Shown here: positions 16,607 to 24,530 of the stretch, one piece after another
Position numbering within the stretch: the stretch's first letter is position 1
Layout: each line of letters opens with the position of its first letter
Source: Sphingobium sp.
Lineage (GTDB): Bacteria; Pseudomonadota; Alphaproteobacteria; Sphingomonadales; Sphingomonadaceae
NCBI GenBank assembly: GCA_020446425.1
Contig: JAGRES010000008.1
Location: 217,897 to 281,896 of the forward strand
Direction: 5' to 3'
DNA: 64,000 nt
Position numbers and translations under genes: made by a program
The notes under the pieces: generated by a model
Databases searched by the model: none
Told to the model about the DNA's origin: nothing
What the model saw: only the letters and a program-made list of their open reading frames with translations

Positions 16607-17095
16607 ATGCCAATGGCCGATCCGCGCATCATAGATATCCAGCTCGATCAGGAGAGCATCATCTGGCGCAGCGCGGATGTCGAGCAGGAACGCCGGATCG
16701 CCATTTTCGATCTGCTCGAGGAAAATTATTTCAAACCCGCGCGAGAGCATGATGATGGCTACGCCGGGCCCTATAAGGTGCGGCTCAGTACGCAGGAAGG
16801 CCGCCTCGTCATCGAAATCGACCGGGAAGACGGCACGCCGCTTGAAGCAGTCATTCTCGGCCTTGGACGTTTTCGCCGCCCTATCCGTGAATATTTTGCG
16901 ATCTGCGACAGCTATTTTCAGGCCATTCGTCAGGCGACGGCGCAACAGATCGAAACCGTCGATATGGCGCGGCGCGGCATCCATAATGACGCCGCCGAGC
17001 TGTTGATGGAGCGGCTTGACGGCAAGGTCGAGGTCGATTTCGATACGGCCCGCAGGCTGTTCACCCTGATCTGTGTGCTTCACATCAAACAATGA
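16607..17095 (+). CDS. UPF0262 family protein
   Basis: A 162-aa member of UPF0262, an alphaproteobacterial conserved family of unknown function. It starts MPMADPRIIDIQLDQESIIW, has the conserved IAIFDLLEENYF and RPIREYFAICDSYF stretches and ends FTLICVLHIKQ. No cysteine cluster, signal or membrane segment is evident. The next gene starts inside its stop codon region (4-bp overlap), so they are coupled, and cdd and dcd follow. A second ATG at 16613 is also possible. Confidence 0.88.
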   Translation: MPMADPRIIDIQLDQESIIWRSADVEQERRIAIFDLLEENYFKPAREHDDGYAGPYKVRLSTQEGRLVIEIDREDGTPLEAVILGLGRFRRPIREYFAICDSYFQAIRQATAQQIETVDMARRGIHNDAAELLMERLDGKVEVDFDTARRLFTLICVLHIKQ

Positions 17096-17805
17096 GCGTT
17101 GGTTTACGCAAGAACGCCCTGCCCTTGGGCACGAAGCTGCGTATCGTGGTCATTGCGCTGCTGTGCATTGCGTTACTGCTGTCCGGGCTCTGGTGGATCT
17201 GGACCGGATGGAGCCCGGCACGCAGCGAATACCCGCTGCAGGGCATATCGGTTTCCGCAAGGCACGGTGCCATAGATTGGCCGGGCTTGCGTCTTCAGAA
17301 CGTGGATTTCGTCTATATCCTCGCCGTATCGGCGGCGCAGGAGCGCGATGCACAGTTCAGCGAGAACTGGAGCGGTGCCCGCAGCGCCGGGCTGCGCTAT
17401 GGAGCCGAGCTGGACTATGATCCCTGCAAACCGGCCGGTGATCAGGCGACGTTGTTCATCACCACTGTACCGCGCGATAACGCCGCCTTGCCACCGTCCG
17501 TTCATTTGGACTGGCGCGGGGATTGCAAGGGGCAAACGCCAGGGCGTGATGCGATTTTGTCGGAACTGAACACGCTCATCAACTTGATCGAGGCGCACAG
17601 TGGCAAGCCGGTGCTGCTGCACATCACTGAGGCATTCGAGGATCGCTATGATATCAGCCGCGGCATCAACCGCACGCTGTGGCTAGATCGCAATTATTTT
17701 GAACCGGATTACGCTACGCGCCCGTGGGTGATGTGGACAGCCAACGATACGCGTTTGATATCCGGTATATCAGGCACTGCGGCATGGGATGTGGTGGCTC
17801 CATGA
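17092..17805 (+). CDS. Membrane-anchored GH25-like protein with altered catalytic residues
   Basis: A 237-aa protein with one N-terminal membrane helix (about 17-39) and a periplasmic domain resembling glycoside hydrolase family 25 muramidases: GISVSARHGAIDWPGL, VDFVYILAVSA, PPSVHLDWRGDC and the tail DRNYF. In active GH25 enzymes the first stretch reads G-x-D-V-S and the acid pair is D-x-E. Here the first Asp is S53 and the D-L-E-like motif is H138-L-D140, so muramidase activity is doubtful. It overlaps UPF0262 and cdd by 4 bp each. It may bind peptidoglycan without cutting it; this is an inference. Confidence 0.7.
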   Translation: MSVGLRKNALPLGTKLRIVVIALLCIALLLSGLWWIWTGWSPARSEYPLQGISVSARHGAIDWPGLRLQNVDFVYILAVSAAQERDAQFSENWSGARSAGLRYGAELDYDPCKPAGDQATLFITTVPRDNAALPPSVHLDWRGDCKGQTPGRDAILSELNTLINLIEAHSGKPVLLHITEAFEDRYDISRGINRTLWLDRNYFEPDYATRPWVMWTANDTRLISGISGTAAWDVVAP

Positions 17806-18263
17806 CGGAAGCGGTGACCTTGGACGATGCTCTCATGGCCGCCGCCCGCGCAGCAAGAAACAATGCCTATGCGCCCTATAGCCGCTTCGCAGTAGGAGCA
17901 GCACTGCGTTTGACGGACGGCAGCATCATTAGAGGCTCGAACTTTGAAAATGCGAGCTATGGCCTGTCGCTCTGCGCCGAGACGGTCGCTGTTGCGACGG
18001 CCAACAGCATGGGCAAATTGGGTGACATCGTCGCCATCGCCATATCGGGTAGCCCCGAAACAAGCGATGATGATAGCTACGGGTCACCCGTTACGCCCTG
18101 CGGGCGATGCCGCCAGATATTGGCCGAAGTCGTGCAACTTGCGGGGCGGGATATTCCCGTTTACTGCGATGGCGGGACTGAGGGGCAGCACGCGATTTTC
18201 ACGGTAGCGCAGCTCCTGCCCCATGCCTTTTCCATCACGGCGCCTGCCGGAAACACAGAATAA
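17802..18263 (+). CDS. cdd: Cytidine deaminase
   Basis: This 153-aa homotetrameric zinc enzyme hydrolyses cytidine and deoxycytidine to uridine forms for pyrimidine salvage. Signature stretches are YAPYSRFAVGAAL, NASYGLSLCAE (zinc Cys and proton-shuttling Glu) and PCGRCRQ (two zinc Cys). ATG at 17802 overlaps the preceding stop as ATGA and matches normal family length; a longer reading would lie in the GH25-like gene. dcd follows after 16 bp, making a small deaminase pair. Confidence 0.93.
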   Translation: MTEAVTLDDALMAAARAARNNAYAPYSRFAVGAALRLTDGSIIRGSNFENASYGLSLCAETVAVATANSMGKLGDIVAIAISGSPETSDDDSYGSPVTPCGRCRQILAEVVQLAGRDIPVYCDGGTEGQHAIFTVAQLLPHAFSITAPAGNTE

Positions 18264-18279
18264 GCGAGGATTTTAGCCG

Positions 18280-18834
18280 ATGTCGATCCTGTCCGATCGC
18301 TGGATACGCGAACAAGCGCAGACAAATGGCATGATCGAGCCGTTCGTGGATGGGCAAAAGCGTGAAGGCTGCATCAGCTATGGCCTGTCCTCCTATGGCT
18401 ATGACGCGCGCGTGGCCGATGAATTCAAGATATTCACCAATGTCGACAGTGCCGTGGTTGACCCGAAGAATTTCGACGGCAAAAGCCTTGTCGACCGCCA
18501 GACCGACGTGTGCATCATCCCGCCCAACAGCTTCGCCTTGGCGCGCACCGTGGAATATTTCCGCGTCCCCAAGGATGTGCTCGTCATCTGCCTGGGTAAG
18601 TCCACCTATGCGCGCTGTGGCATCATCGTGAACGTCACGCCGCTGGAACCGGGCTGGGAAGGCCATGTGACGCTGGAATTCTCCAACACCACACCCTTGC
18701 CCGCCAAGATCTACGCCAATGAGGGCGCCTGCCAGTTCCTGTTCCTGCAGGGCAATGAACCATGCGAGACCAGCTATGCCGATCGCGCAGGCAAATATAT
18801 GGGCCAGCGCGGAGTTACGCTGCCCAAGCTCTGA
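18280..18834 (+). CDS. dcd: dCTP deaminase
   Basis: This 184-aa trimeric enzyme converts dCTP to dUTP, the main source of dUMP for thymidylate synthesis. It has the family N-terminus [23 protein letters not shown], the conserved GKSTYARCG and the active-site stretch [16 protein letters not shown] with catalytic Glu. It ends [10 protein letters not shown]. It follows cdd closely and converges on rpmE, with a palindromic repeat between them. Confidence 0.95.
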   Translation: MSILSDRWIREQAQTNGMIEPFVDGQKREGCISYGLSSYGYDARVADEFKIFTNVDSAVVDPKNFDGKSLVDRQTDVCIIPPNSFALARTVEYFRVPKDVLVICLGKSTYARCGIIVNVTPLEPGWEGHVTLEFSNTTPLPAKIYANEGACQFLFLQGNEPCETSYADRAGKYMGQRGVTLPKL

Positions 18835-18871
18835 AGGTTGGCTGCGTAGTAAAGGAAACGTCACATAATAA

Positions 18872-18975
18872 CCGTTCGTTTCGAGCGAAGGGTCGAGCAT
18901 AGTCGAGACCCGAAGTCGAGAAATGGTTCTCGACGGACTTTCTCGACAAGCTCGAAAGCCGCTCGAACCGAACGG
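18872..18975. repeat. Palindromic REP-like intergenic repeat
   Basis: Outer arms at 18872-18887 (CCGTTCGTTTCGAGCG) and 18960-18975 pair at 15 of 16 positions. Nested inside are a perfect 8-bp hairpin at 18915-18934 (GTCGAGAA, loop ATGG, TTCTCGAC) and further TCGAG-rich palindromes. It sits between the convergent genes dcd and rpmE, a usual place for REP-type elements. The TCGAG-rich style is common in sphingomonads. Confidence 0.75.
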
Positions 18976-19019
18976 AACCGGGTTAGGTACATTGCCATCC
19001 CCCTGCGCCAATCCGCACG

Positions 19020-19045
19020 AAAAAGGGCGCCTCAAGCGGGCGCCC
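19020..19045 (-). terminator. Rho-independent terminator of rpmE
   Basis: On the minus strand GGGCGCC pairs with GGCGCCC around a short loop and is followed by TTTTC. It lies 26 bp beyond the rpmE stop. Confidence 0.8.
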
Positions 19046-19070
19046 TTCCTGTTTACGTTTGCCGTAAAAC

Positions 19071-19295
19071 TTACTTCTTGAGCCTAAGACCGCCGAAGCG
19101 CTTGTTGAAGCGGGCCACCTGACCACCCTGGTCGATGTTGCGCTGGCCACCGACCCATGCCGGATGCGACTTGGGGTCGATATCGAGAGCGAGCGTGTCG
19201 CCCTCCGCGCCCCAGGTCGAACGGGTCTGGAAGGTGGTGCCGTCGGTCATCTGCACCGTGATGAAATGGTAATCCGGGTGTGTATCCTGCTTCAT
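19071..19295 (-). CDS. rpmE: 50S ribosomal protein bL31
   Basis: A 74-aa bL31 of the large ribosomal subunit, starting [20 protein letters not shown] and ending [13 protein letters not shown]. It has no cysteine at all, so it is the zinc-independent (C-minus) form. The ATG at 19295 matches the standard N-terminus; the longer in-frame reading to 19340 is not family-like. A strong terminator follows. No zinc-responsive operator was identified upstream. Confidence 0.93.
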   Translation of the reverse strand: MKQDTHPDYHFITVQMTDGTTFQTRSTWGAEGDTLALDIDPKSHPAWVGGQRNIDQGGQVARFNKRFGGLRLKK

Positions 19296-19424
19296 GTCAT
19301 GCTCCGTACGTGGCCGGTTCCGACCGGCCTCAAGCTGCAAAAAATTCGCGAAGCGCCGCCCTTAACGGGCAACGCCTCAAAAGGCAAGGGAATAAGCGGC
19401 CCTCACCTGTGCCCTATGAAGTGC

Positions 19425-19910
19425 TCAATCCGACGGCGGATCGGCGATCATGGCGACGCAATGCGCCTCAGCGCAGAGCTTGCCGTCAACCATCGCCTTG
19501 CCGGAAAATTTGCAGATCGCACCGCGCACCTGCGTTAATTCGATATGAAAATCAATCAGGCAGCCCGGTTCGATGGGGTTGCGGAATTTTGCCCCTTCAA
19601 TGCCCATGAAATAGACCAGCTTGCCCGTACCCGCCAAGCCGAGAGATTCCACCGCCAATATGCCCGCAGCCTGCGCGATCGCCTCGACGATCAGCACGCC
19701 GGGCATGATCGGGCGCGACGGAAAATGCCCCTGGAAAAAGGGTTCATTGACCGACACGGCCTTTACGGCGTGAATTGATTTGCTCAGCTCCATTGATACG
19801 ACACGGTCGATCAACAGCATCGGATACCGATGCGGCAGCGCATTCATGACGGCGCGAATATCCATCGGACCCCGCGCCGTCTCCTGAGTATCAGCCCCTT
19901 CGCTCATCAA
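19425..19910 (-). CDS. fabZ: 3-hydroxyacyl-ACP dehydratase FabZ
   Basis: This 161-aa hot-dog-fold enzyme dehydrates beta-hydroxyacyl-ACP in fatty-acid elongation. It shows [13 protein letters not shown], then the active site [20 protein letters not shown] with H62 and E76. Adjacent ATGs at 19910 and 19907 are equivalent. It lies 6 bp after ompH, the last gene of the long cdsA-bamA cluster. In LPS-making proteobacteria lpxD precedes and lpxA follows at this spot; neither is here. Confidence 0.95.
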   Translation of the reverse strand: MMSEGADTQETARGPMDIRAVMNALPHRYPMLLIDRVVSMELSKSIHAVKAVSVNEPFFQGHFPSRPIMPGVLIVEAIAQAAGILAVESLGLAGTGKLVYFMGIEGAKFRNPIEPGCLIDFHIELTQVRGAICKFSGKAMVDGKLCAEAHCVAMIADPPSD

Positions 19911-19916
19911 TAAGCC

Positions 19917-20609
19917 TCAGCGTCCTGTGGGCTGCTGTGCGGCGGGCTGCTGCTGGGCAGCGCGCGCGGCCTGAATCTGCGCGGCGGTGGCGATCAGCTG
20001 TTGAACCTGCTGATAGATATTGGCCGATTGCTGCGTCGGCTTCCACTCGGCGGGCGGCGTAACATTCGCAGCCGGGATCAGCTTGTCGATCTCGGCCGTA
20101 ATGTCCGACGTCACATTGATCGAGTCCGGGGCCCAGACAAAAGCATCGGGCGCGAGTATATAGTTGAGCTTCTTGGATTTAACGACCGCCTGCTGGGCAG
20201 CGCTATATTTCTGCGCGATCTGCTCGACCACATAGATCTGCGCCTTCATGATCGGTTCGCGCAGCGTGTTGATTTCTTTCTCTTTTTGATCAATCTGGGC
20301 CAGCACCGGGTTTTTGGCAGCGGTTGCCGCGTCCATTTCGGCCTGATCGACTTCCTTGTCGCCATTCTTGTCCAGCTTCGCGAGCATGCCGTTCATTTCC
20401 TGACGCTTGCTCTGCATCTGGGTGTAATAAGACGCATAGGTCGTGTCGATCTGCTTATAGGCTTCGCCCAGTGCTTTGGCCTGCGCGATGGCGACGACAC
20501 TGTTCGCGGTGGCCACACCGCCAACCTGAGCCTGCGCCGGGGCCGCGATGGATATGGCCGCCAGCGCGGACGCGCCTGCAAGTGCCAGTGATTTCGATAA
20601 TATAGTCAT
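19917..20609 (-). CDS. skp: OmpH/Skp-family periplasmic chaperone
   Basis: A 230-aa secreted chaperone for unfolded outer-membrane proteins. The signal peptide ends PAQA at about 27. A charged helical arm region follows (about 45-155) and the C-terminus is Gln/Ala-rich. It is longer than E. coli Skp. Residues 80-91, DKNGDKEVDQAE, fit a calcium-binding EF-hand loop at positions 1, 3, 5, 9 and 12, which is unusual for this family. It starts immediately at the bamA stop, so both are coupled. Confidence 0.87.
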   Translation of the reverse strand: MTILSKSLALAGASALAAISIAAPAQAQVGGVATANSVVAIAQAKALGEAYKQIDTTYASYYTQMQSKRQEMNGMLAKLDKNGDKEVDQAEMDAATAAKNPVLAQIDQKEKEINTLREPIMKAQIYVVEQIAQKYSAAQQAVVKSKKLNYILAPDAFVWAPDSINVTSDITAEIDKLIPAANVTPPAEWKPTQQSANIYQQVQQLIATAAQIQAARAAQQQPAAQQPTGR

Positions 20610-23299
20610 TAGAATTGCGTTCCTATGTTGAAGGTGATGAGTTTGGTATCGTCCCCTGGTTCCTTGAGCAGAGCCTTGGCGATATCAATACGGAACGGCC
20701 CGAACGGCGAGTTCCAGTTAATGCCAAAGCCTACAGAAAGTCGTGGTGCGAGTGTGTCACCGACATATTGCTCTTCGAATGGAGGGATCACGAGTGTGTG
20801 CGTCGTGCTGCCACCGGTAGTAGAGTCGTAGTTCGGACATTGACCTGTAGCTGGCGCCTCAGCTCGAGCACCAGTCGTATTATCCTGACAAAGTCCATTA
20901 AAATGGGGAATTGTCGAAGGCCTTTTTACCTTGCCCACTGCACCAGCATCGACAAAAATAGATGGCCTCAAACCCAATTCACGGGCTCCGCTTCCCAAAG
21001 GAATTTCTACCTCGGCGTGTGCCAAGTAATAAAGCTTACCTCCCAAAGCGTCGTCGGTATTGTTTCTGCTACCACTACTTGTTCTAATATAATTGCCGCT
21101 ACCGTCATCCTGTAGATAATATCGCAGAACGCGAGGACCAACCCCTCGAATATCGAAACCGCGAAGTTGGGGTTCGCCCAGGAAAAAGCGGTCAGTCAAC
21201 CGGACTTTTTCAATGGCGTAACTATTTCCATTGAAATCAATACCATAGCGTTGTTTTTCTAGGCCAAATATATAGCCGGCTTCACCCTTTAAGCTAAATA
21301 TAAATCCACCGCCCAACGGAAACCATTGGCCGCCGTTAATGCGTGAACGAAGATATTTCACACTTCCGCCAAGCCCAGCAAAGTCCTGACTGAAGACTGC
21401 ATTGCGACCACGGGTTGGGCGCAGACGGTTATCTCGCGTGTCATAAATGAAGGAATAACCGATGGACGAAGTTGTACGCTTACCAATAGCGTCACAGAGA
21501 TAGCGACCGGCCAGCAAAGGGCTACACTCGCTCGTACCGTCGCCATCCAGATCAAGGAAGTACGTGCTGCGATCCAGCGTCACATCGTCGAAATTGAGCG
21601 AATAGCGCAAGGCCAACGATGTGAATTCGGTCAATGGCACGCCCGCCCGGATCTGGAAACCCGTAGTGGTCTGCTCATAGGTCGTATCGCGGTCGCGGCT
21701 GCTGTTCAGATAGCGGAAGCTGTTGAGATCGCGGCGGTAGATATCGCCGCCAAGGGCGATATTCTTGTCCATGAAATAGGGTTCGGTGAAGCCGACCTCT
21801 ACCGACTTGGAATAGTTGGACCAGTTGACACTTGTGCGCAGCTCCTGCCCCTTACCGCGGAAATTGCGCTGCGTCACCGAAGCCGAGAAGATGAACCGCT
21901 CAAGGCTCGAAAAACCAGCTGAGAGCGAGAGCTCACCTGTCGATTTTTCCTCGACATTGGTTTCCAGCACGATGCGGTCCGGTGCGGAACCCGGTTTCTG
22001 CTCAATCTCAAGCTTTTCCTGGAAGAAGCCGAGCGAATTGATGCGGTCTTTCGAGCGGCGCACCTGGAAGCTGTTGAACGCATCTCCTTCGGCCAGACGG
22101 AACTCACGGCGGACGACCTTGTCCTGCGTCAGCGTATTGCCGTTGATATCAATACGCTCCACATAAACGCGCGGCGCATCGGCGATGCGGAAGGTAATGC
22201 CCATGGTGAGGCTGCCCTTGTCGCGCGCAAAGTCCGGCTGGACGTTGGAGAAGGCATAGCCGAACAGACCTGCCGTCTCGCTGAGCTGGTCAACCGTATC
22301 CTCGACCTGCTTGGCGTCATACCAGTCGCCCTTATCCATCGGCAGCATCTTGGTGAGGCGTTCGCCCGACAGGTCGCGGATTTCGCTCTCCACCTTCACA
22401 TCGCCGAACTTATAGCGGTCGCCTTCCTCCACCACATAGGTGATGATGAAGTCCTGCTTGTCCGGCGTAAGCTCAGCCACCGCCGACACGACGCGGAAAT
22501 CGGCATAGCCTTCGGTCAGGTAGAATTGCCGCAGCTTCTGCTGGTCATAGGCCAGACGATCCGGATCATAGCTGGTTCCCGAAGAAAAGATGCGGTACCA
22601 GCGTGCCGCCTTGGTCGCCATTTCACCGCGCAGCTTGCCGTCCGAGAATTTCTCGTTGCCGATGATGTTGATCTGGCGAACCTTGGATTTCGGCCCTTCA
22701 GTGATTTCAAAGATGATATCGACGCGGTTCTGGTCCAGCTCGACCATCTTGGGTTCGACGATGGCGGCAAACCGGCCCTTGCGCCGATATAGCTCAATGA
22801 TGCGGGCAACATCGGCGCGCACTTTGGAACGCGTGTAAATCTGGCGTGGCGCCATGCGGATTTCAGGGCGAATCTTGTCGTCCTTCAGGCGCTTGTTGCC
22901 CTCCAGAACAATACGGTTGATAACCGGGTTTTCCTTGACCGAAATGGTGAGTGCGCCCGCATTATCGCGGATCTGCACATTGGCAAAGAGCTCAGTTTCA
23001 TAGAGATCGCGCAACGCGCTATCGAGCGTTTCACGCGTATAGGCGTTGCCGACGCGCAGCTTGGTATAGGAGAGGATGGTTTCCGCCTCCAGCCGCTGCT
23101 CCCCCTCGATTGCAATCGACTTGACGGTCATGGCCGGGGCTGGCGCCGCCGGAGCAGCGTCAGACACCGTGTTTCCGCCGCTTTGCTGCGCATAGGCCGG
23201 CGTGCCCAGAGCAACGCCCCCCAATATCGTGCCCGCCAGCAGGGCCACCGCCCAGCCGGATTTCGGGAGGCTACCGGCCTTGATGCTTGTCTGTGTCAC
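20609..23299 (-). CDS. bamA: Outer membrane protein assembly factor BamA
   Basis: The 896-aa core of the BAM complex, which folds beta-barrels into the outer membrane. It has a signal peptide (cleavage after TPAYA), five POTRA domains (about residues 55-390) and a 16-strand barrel ending with the aromatic NIGTQF. The barrel carries the conserved VRGF-like element as LRGFDIRG. GTG at 23299 (VTQTSIKAG) was chosen because it puts a normal signal peptide first and follows AGGGGTGAG; an ATG at 23407 lies inside rseP. The segment of about 20840-21340 is clearly AT-richer than the rest and includes loops with cysteine pairs. Confidence 0.93.
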   Translation of the reverse strand: MTQTSIKAGSLPKSGWAVALLAGTILGGVALGTPAYAQQSGGNTVSDAAPAAPAPAMTVKSIAIEGEQRLEAETILSYTKLRVGNAYTRETLDSALRDLYETELFANVQIRDNAGALTISVKENPVINRIVLEGNKRLKDDKIRPEIRMAPRQIYTRSKVRADVARIIELYRRKGRFAAIVEPKMVELDQNRVDIIFEITEGPKSKVRQINIIGNEKFSDGKLRGEMATKAARWYRIFSSGTSYDPDRLAYDQQKLRQFYLTEGYADFRVVSAVAELTPDKQDFIITYVVEEGDRYKFGDVKVESEIRDLSGERLTKMLPMDKGDWYDAKQVEDTVDQLSETAGLFGYAFSNVQPDFARDKGSLTMGITFRIADAPRVYVERIDINGNTLTQDKVVRREFRLAEGDAFNSFQVRRSKDRINSLGFFQEKLEIEQKPGSAPDRIVLETNVEEKSTGELSLSAGFSSLERFIFSASVTQRNFRGKGQELRTSVNWSNYSKSVEVGFTEPYFMDKNIALGGDIYRRDLNSFRYLNSSRDRDTTYEQTTTGFQIRAGVPLTEFTSLALRYSLNFDDVTLDRSTYFLDLDGDGTSECSPLLAGRYLCDAIGKRTTSSIGYSFIYDTRDNRLRPTRGRNAVFSQDFAGLGGSVKYLRSRINGGQWFPLGGGFIFSLKGEAGYIFGLEKQRYGIDFNGNSYAIEKVRLTDRFFLGEPQLRGFDIRGVGPRVLRYYLQDDGSGNYIRTSSGSRNNTDDALGGKLYYLAHAEVEIPLGSGARELGLRPSIFVDAGAVGKVKRPSTIPHFNGLCQDNTTGARAEAPATGQCPNYDSTTGGSTTHTLVIPPFEEQYVGDTLAPRLSVGFGINWNSPFGPFRIDIAKALLKEPGDDTKLITFNIGTQF

Positions 23300-23399
23300 G
23301 CTCACCCCTAATCCTCGCCTTTCATCGCGACAGCCAGCCGGGAATCCGCCATTGCCATGCCGCTCATAGAAAACTCCAACGCCTCCTGCCCCACTATGC

Positions 23400-24530
23400 T
23401 TATCCAATCAAGCCGGAGAGACTGCGCCACAGGCCAAAAGAGCCCAGATCGTTGAATGTTACCAGCACCATCAGCGTCAGCAGCAGCGCCAGCCCTGAAC
23501 GATAGGCCCATTCCTGCACTTGCGGGCTGACCGGGCGGCGCTGAATGGCTTCCAGCGCATAGAAAAGCAAATGACCTCCATCCAGCATGGGAATTGGCAA
23601 GAGGTTGATGAACCCCAAGTTAATCGAGATCAACGCCATGAAAAATATGAAGCTGGCGATACCAAGCGACGCCGCTTGCCCCGAGATATCGGCAATTTTG
23701 AGCGGTCCGCCCAGTTCCTTCACGGAACGGCGGCCTGTGATGATCTGTCCCATGCCATCAATAGCTGTGCGGGTGATGTCGACCGCCTGGTTGAAGCCGA
23801 CTACCGGCGCCTGCAGCAGCGAAACCGGGCGCAGGGTCAGCTCACCCGACGCCACACCAAGCTGGCCAACGCGGTAGATATTGCCGAAACGATCCTCTTC
23901 GATCCGCGTGCCCGCAGCGATGACCGCCTCGATTGTCTCCCCGTCACGGTCGATCACATAGTCCAGCGGTTCAGCGGGCCTCAGGCTGACAATAGTGGAG
24001 ATGTCCCTGAAACCTTCGATATCACGGCCCATGATGCGCACGATACGGTCGCCCTCGCGCAAACCGGCGTCTTCTGCGGCGCTACCCTGCGCAACATGGC
24101 CAATTACCGGTTCGGTCACGGCTTCGCCGCGCACATAGGCCAGGCCAGCCAGCAGCAGGACAGCAAAAGCCAGATTGACGAACGGCCCGGCCGCGACGAT
24201 CGCTGCGCGCTGCCATAGCGGTTTGCCGGGGAAGCTCTGCTCCCGTTCCGCTGGTGACAGTTTCAGCCATTCAGGATCGGTCTGGCTGGCGGCATTCATG
24301 TCGCCCTTGAACCGCACATATCCACCGAGCGGCAGCGCAGCGACGCGCCAGCGCGTGCCACGACGGTCCACCCAGGCGAACAGTTCCGGCCCGAAGCCGA
24401 TGGAGAAAGTCTCAGCTTTCACGCCGCACCAGCGGCCAACGAGATAATGTCCCATTTCATGGACGAATACGAGCGGCCCGAGAACCGCCACAAAGGCGAG
24501 CACCGTCATGAAAAAACCGGGGGAGTTCAT
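23400..24530 (-). CDS. rseP: RIP metalloprotease RseP (site-2 protease)
   Basis: A 376-aa inner-membrane zinc protease that cuts membrane-embedded anti-sigma factors and leftover signal peptides. HEMGH at about residues 24-28 is the HExxH zinc motif in the first helix. A periplasmic PDZ domain contains GSAAEDAGLREGDRIV. The second zinc motif NLLPIPMLDGGH lies near the C-terminus, followed by two more helices. It begins within the dxr stop (TGATG), so translation is coupled. About 100 bp separate it from the chosen bamA start. Confidence 0.94.
   Translation of the reverse strand: MNSPGFFMTVLAFVAVLGPLVFVHEMGHYLVGRWCGVKAETFSIGFGPELFAWVDRRGTRWRVAALPLGGYVRFKGDMNAASQTDPEWLKLSPAEREQSFPGKPLWQRAAIVAAGPFVNLAFAVLLLAGLAYVRGEAVTEPVIGHVAQGSAAEDAGLREGDRIVRIMGRDIEGFRDISTIVSLRPAEPLDYVIDRDGETIEAVIAAGTRIEEDRFGNIYRVGQLGVASGELTLRPVSLLQAPVVGFNQAVDITRTAIDGMGQIITGRRSVKELGGPLKIADISGQAASLGIASFIFFMALISINLGFINLLPIPMLDGGHLLFYALEAIQRRPVSPQVQEWAYRSGLALLLTLMVLVTFNDLGSFGLWRSLSGLIG

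Noticed and set aside
23300-23407. N-terminal extension of BamA from an ATG at 23407
   Set aside because: The added residues do not resemble a signal peptide and would bury the real one; the GTG at 23299 has a good ribosome binding site.
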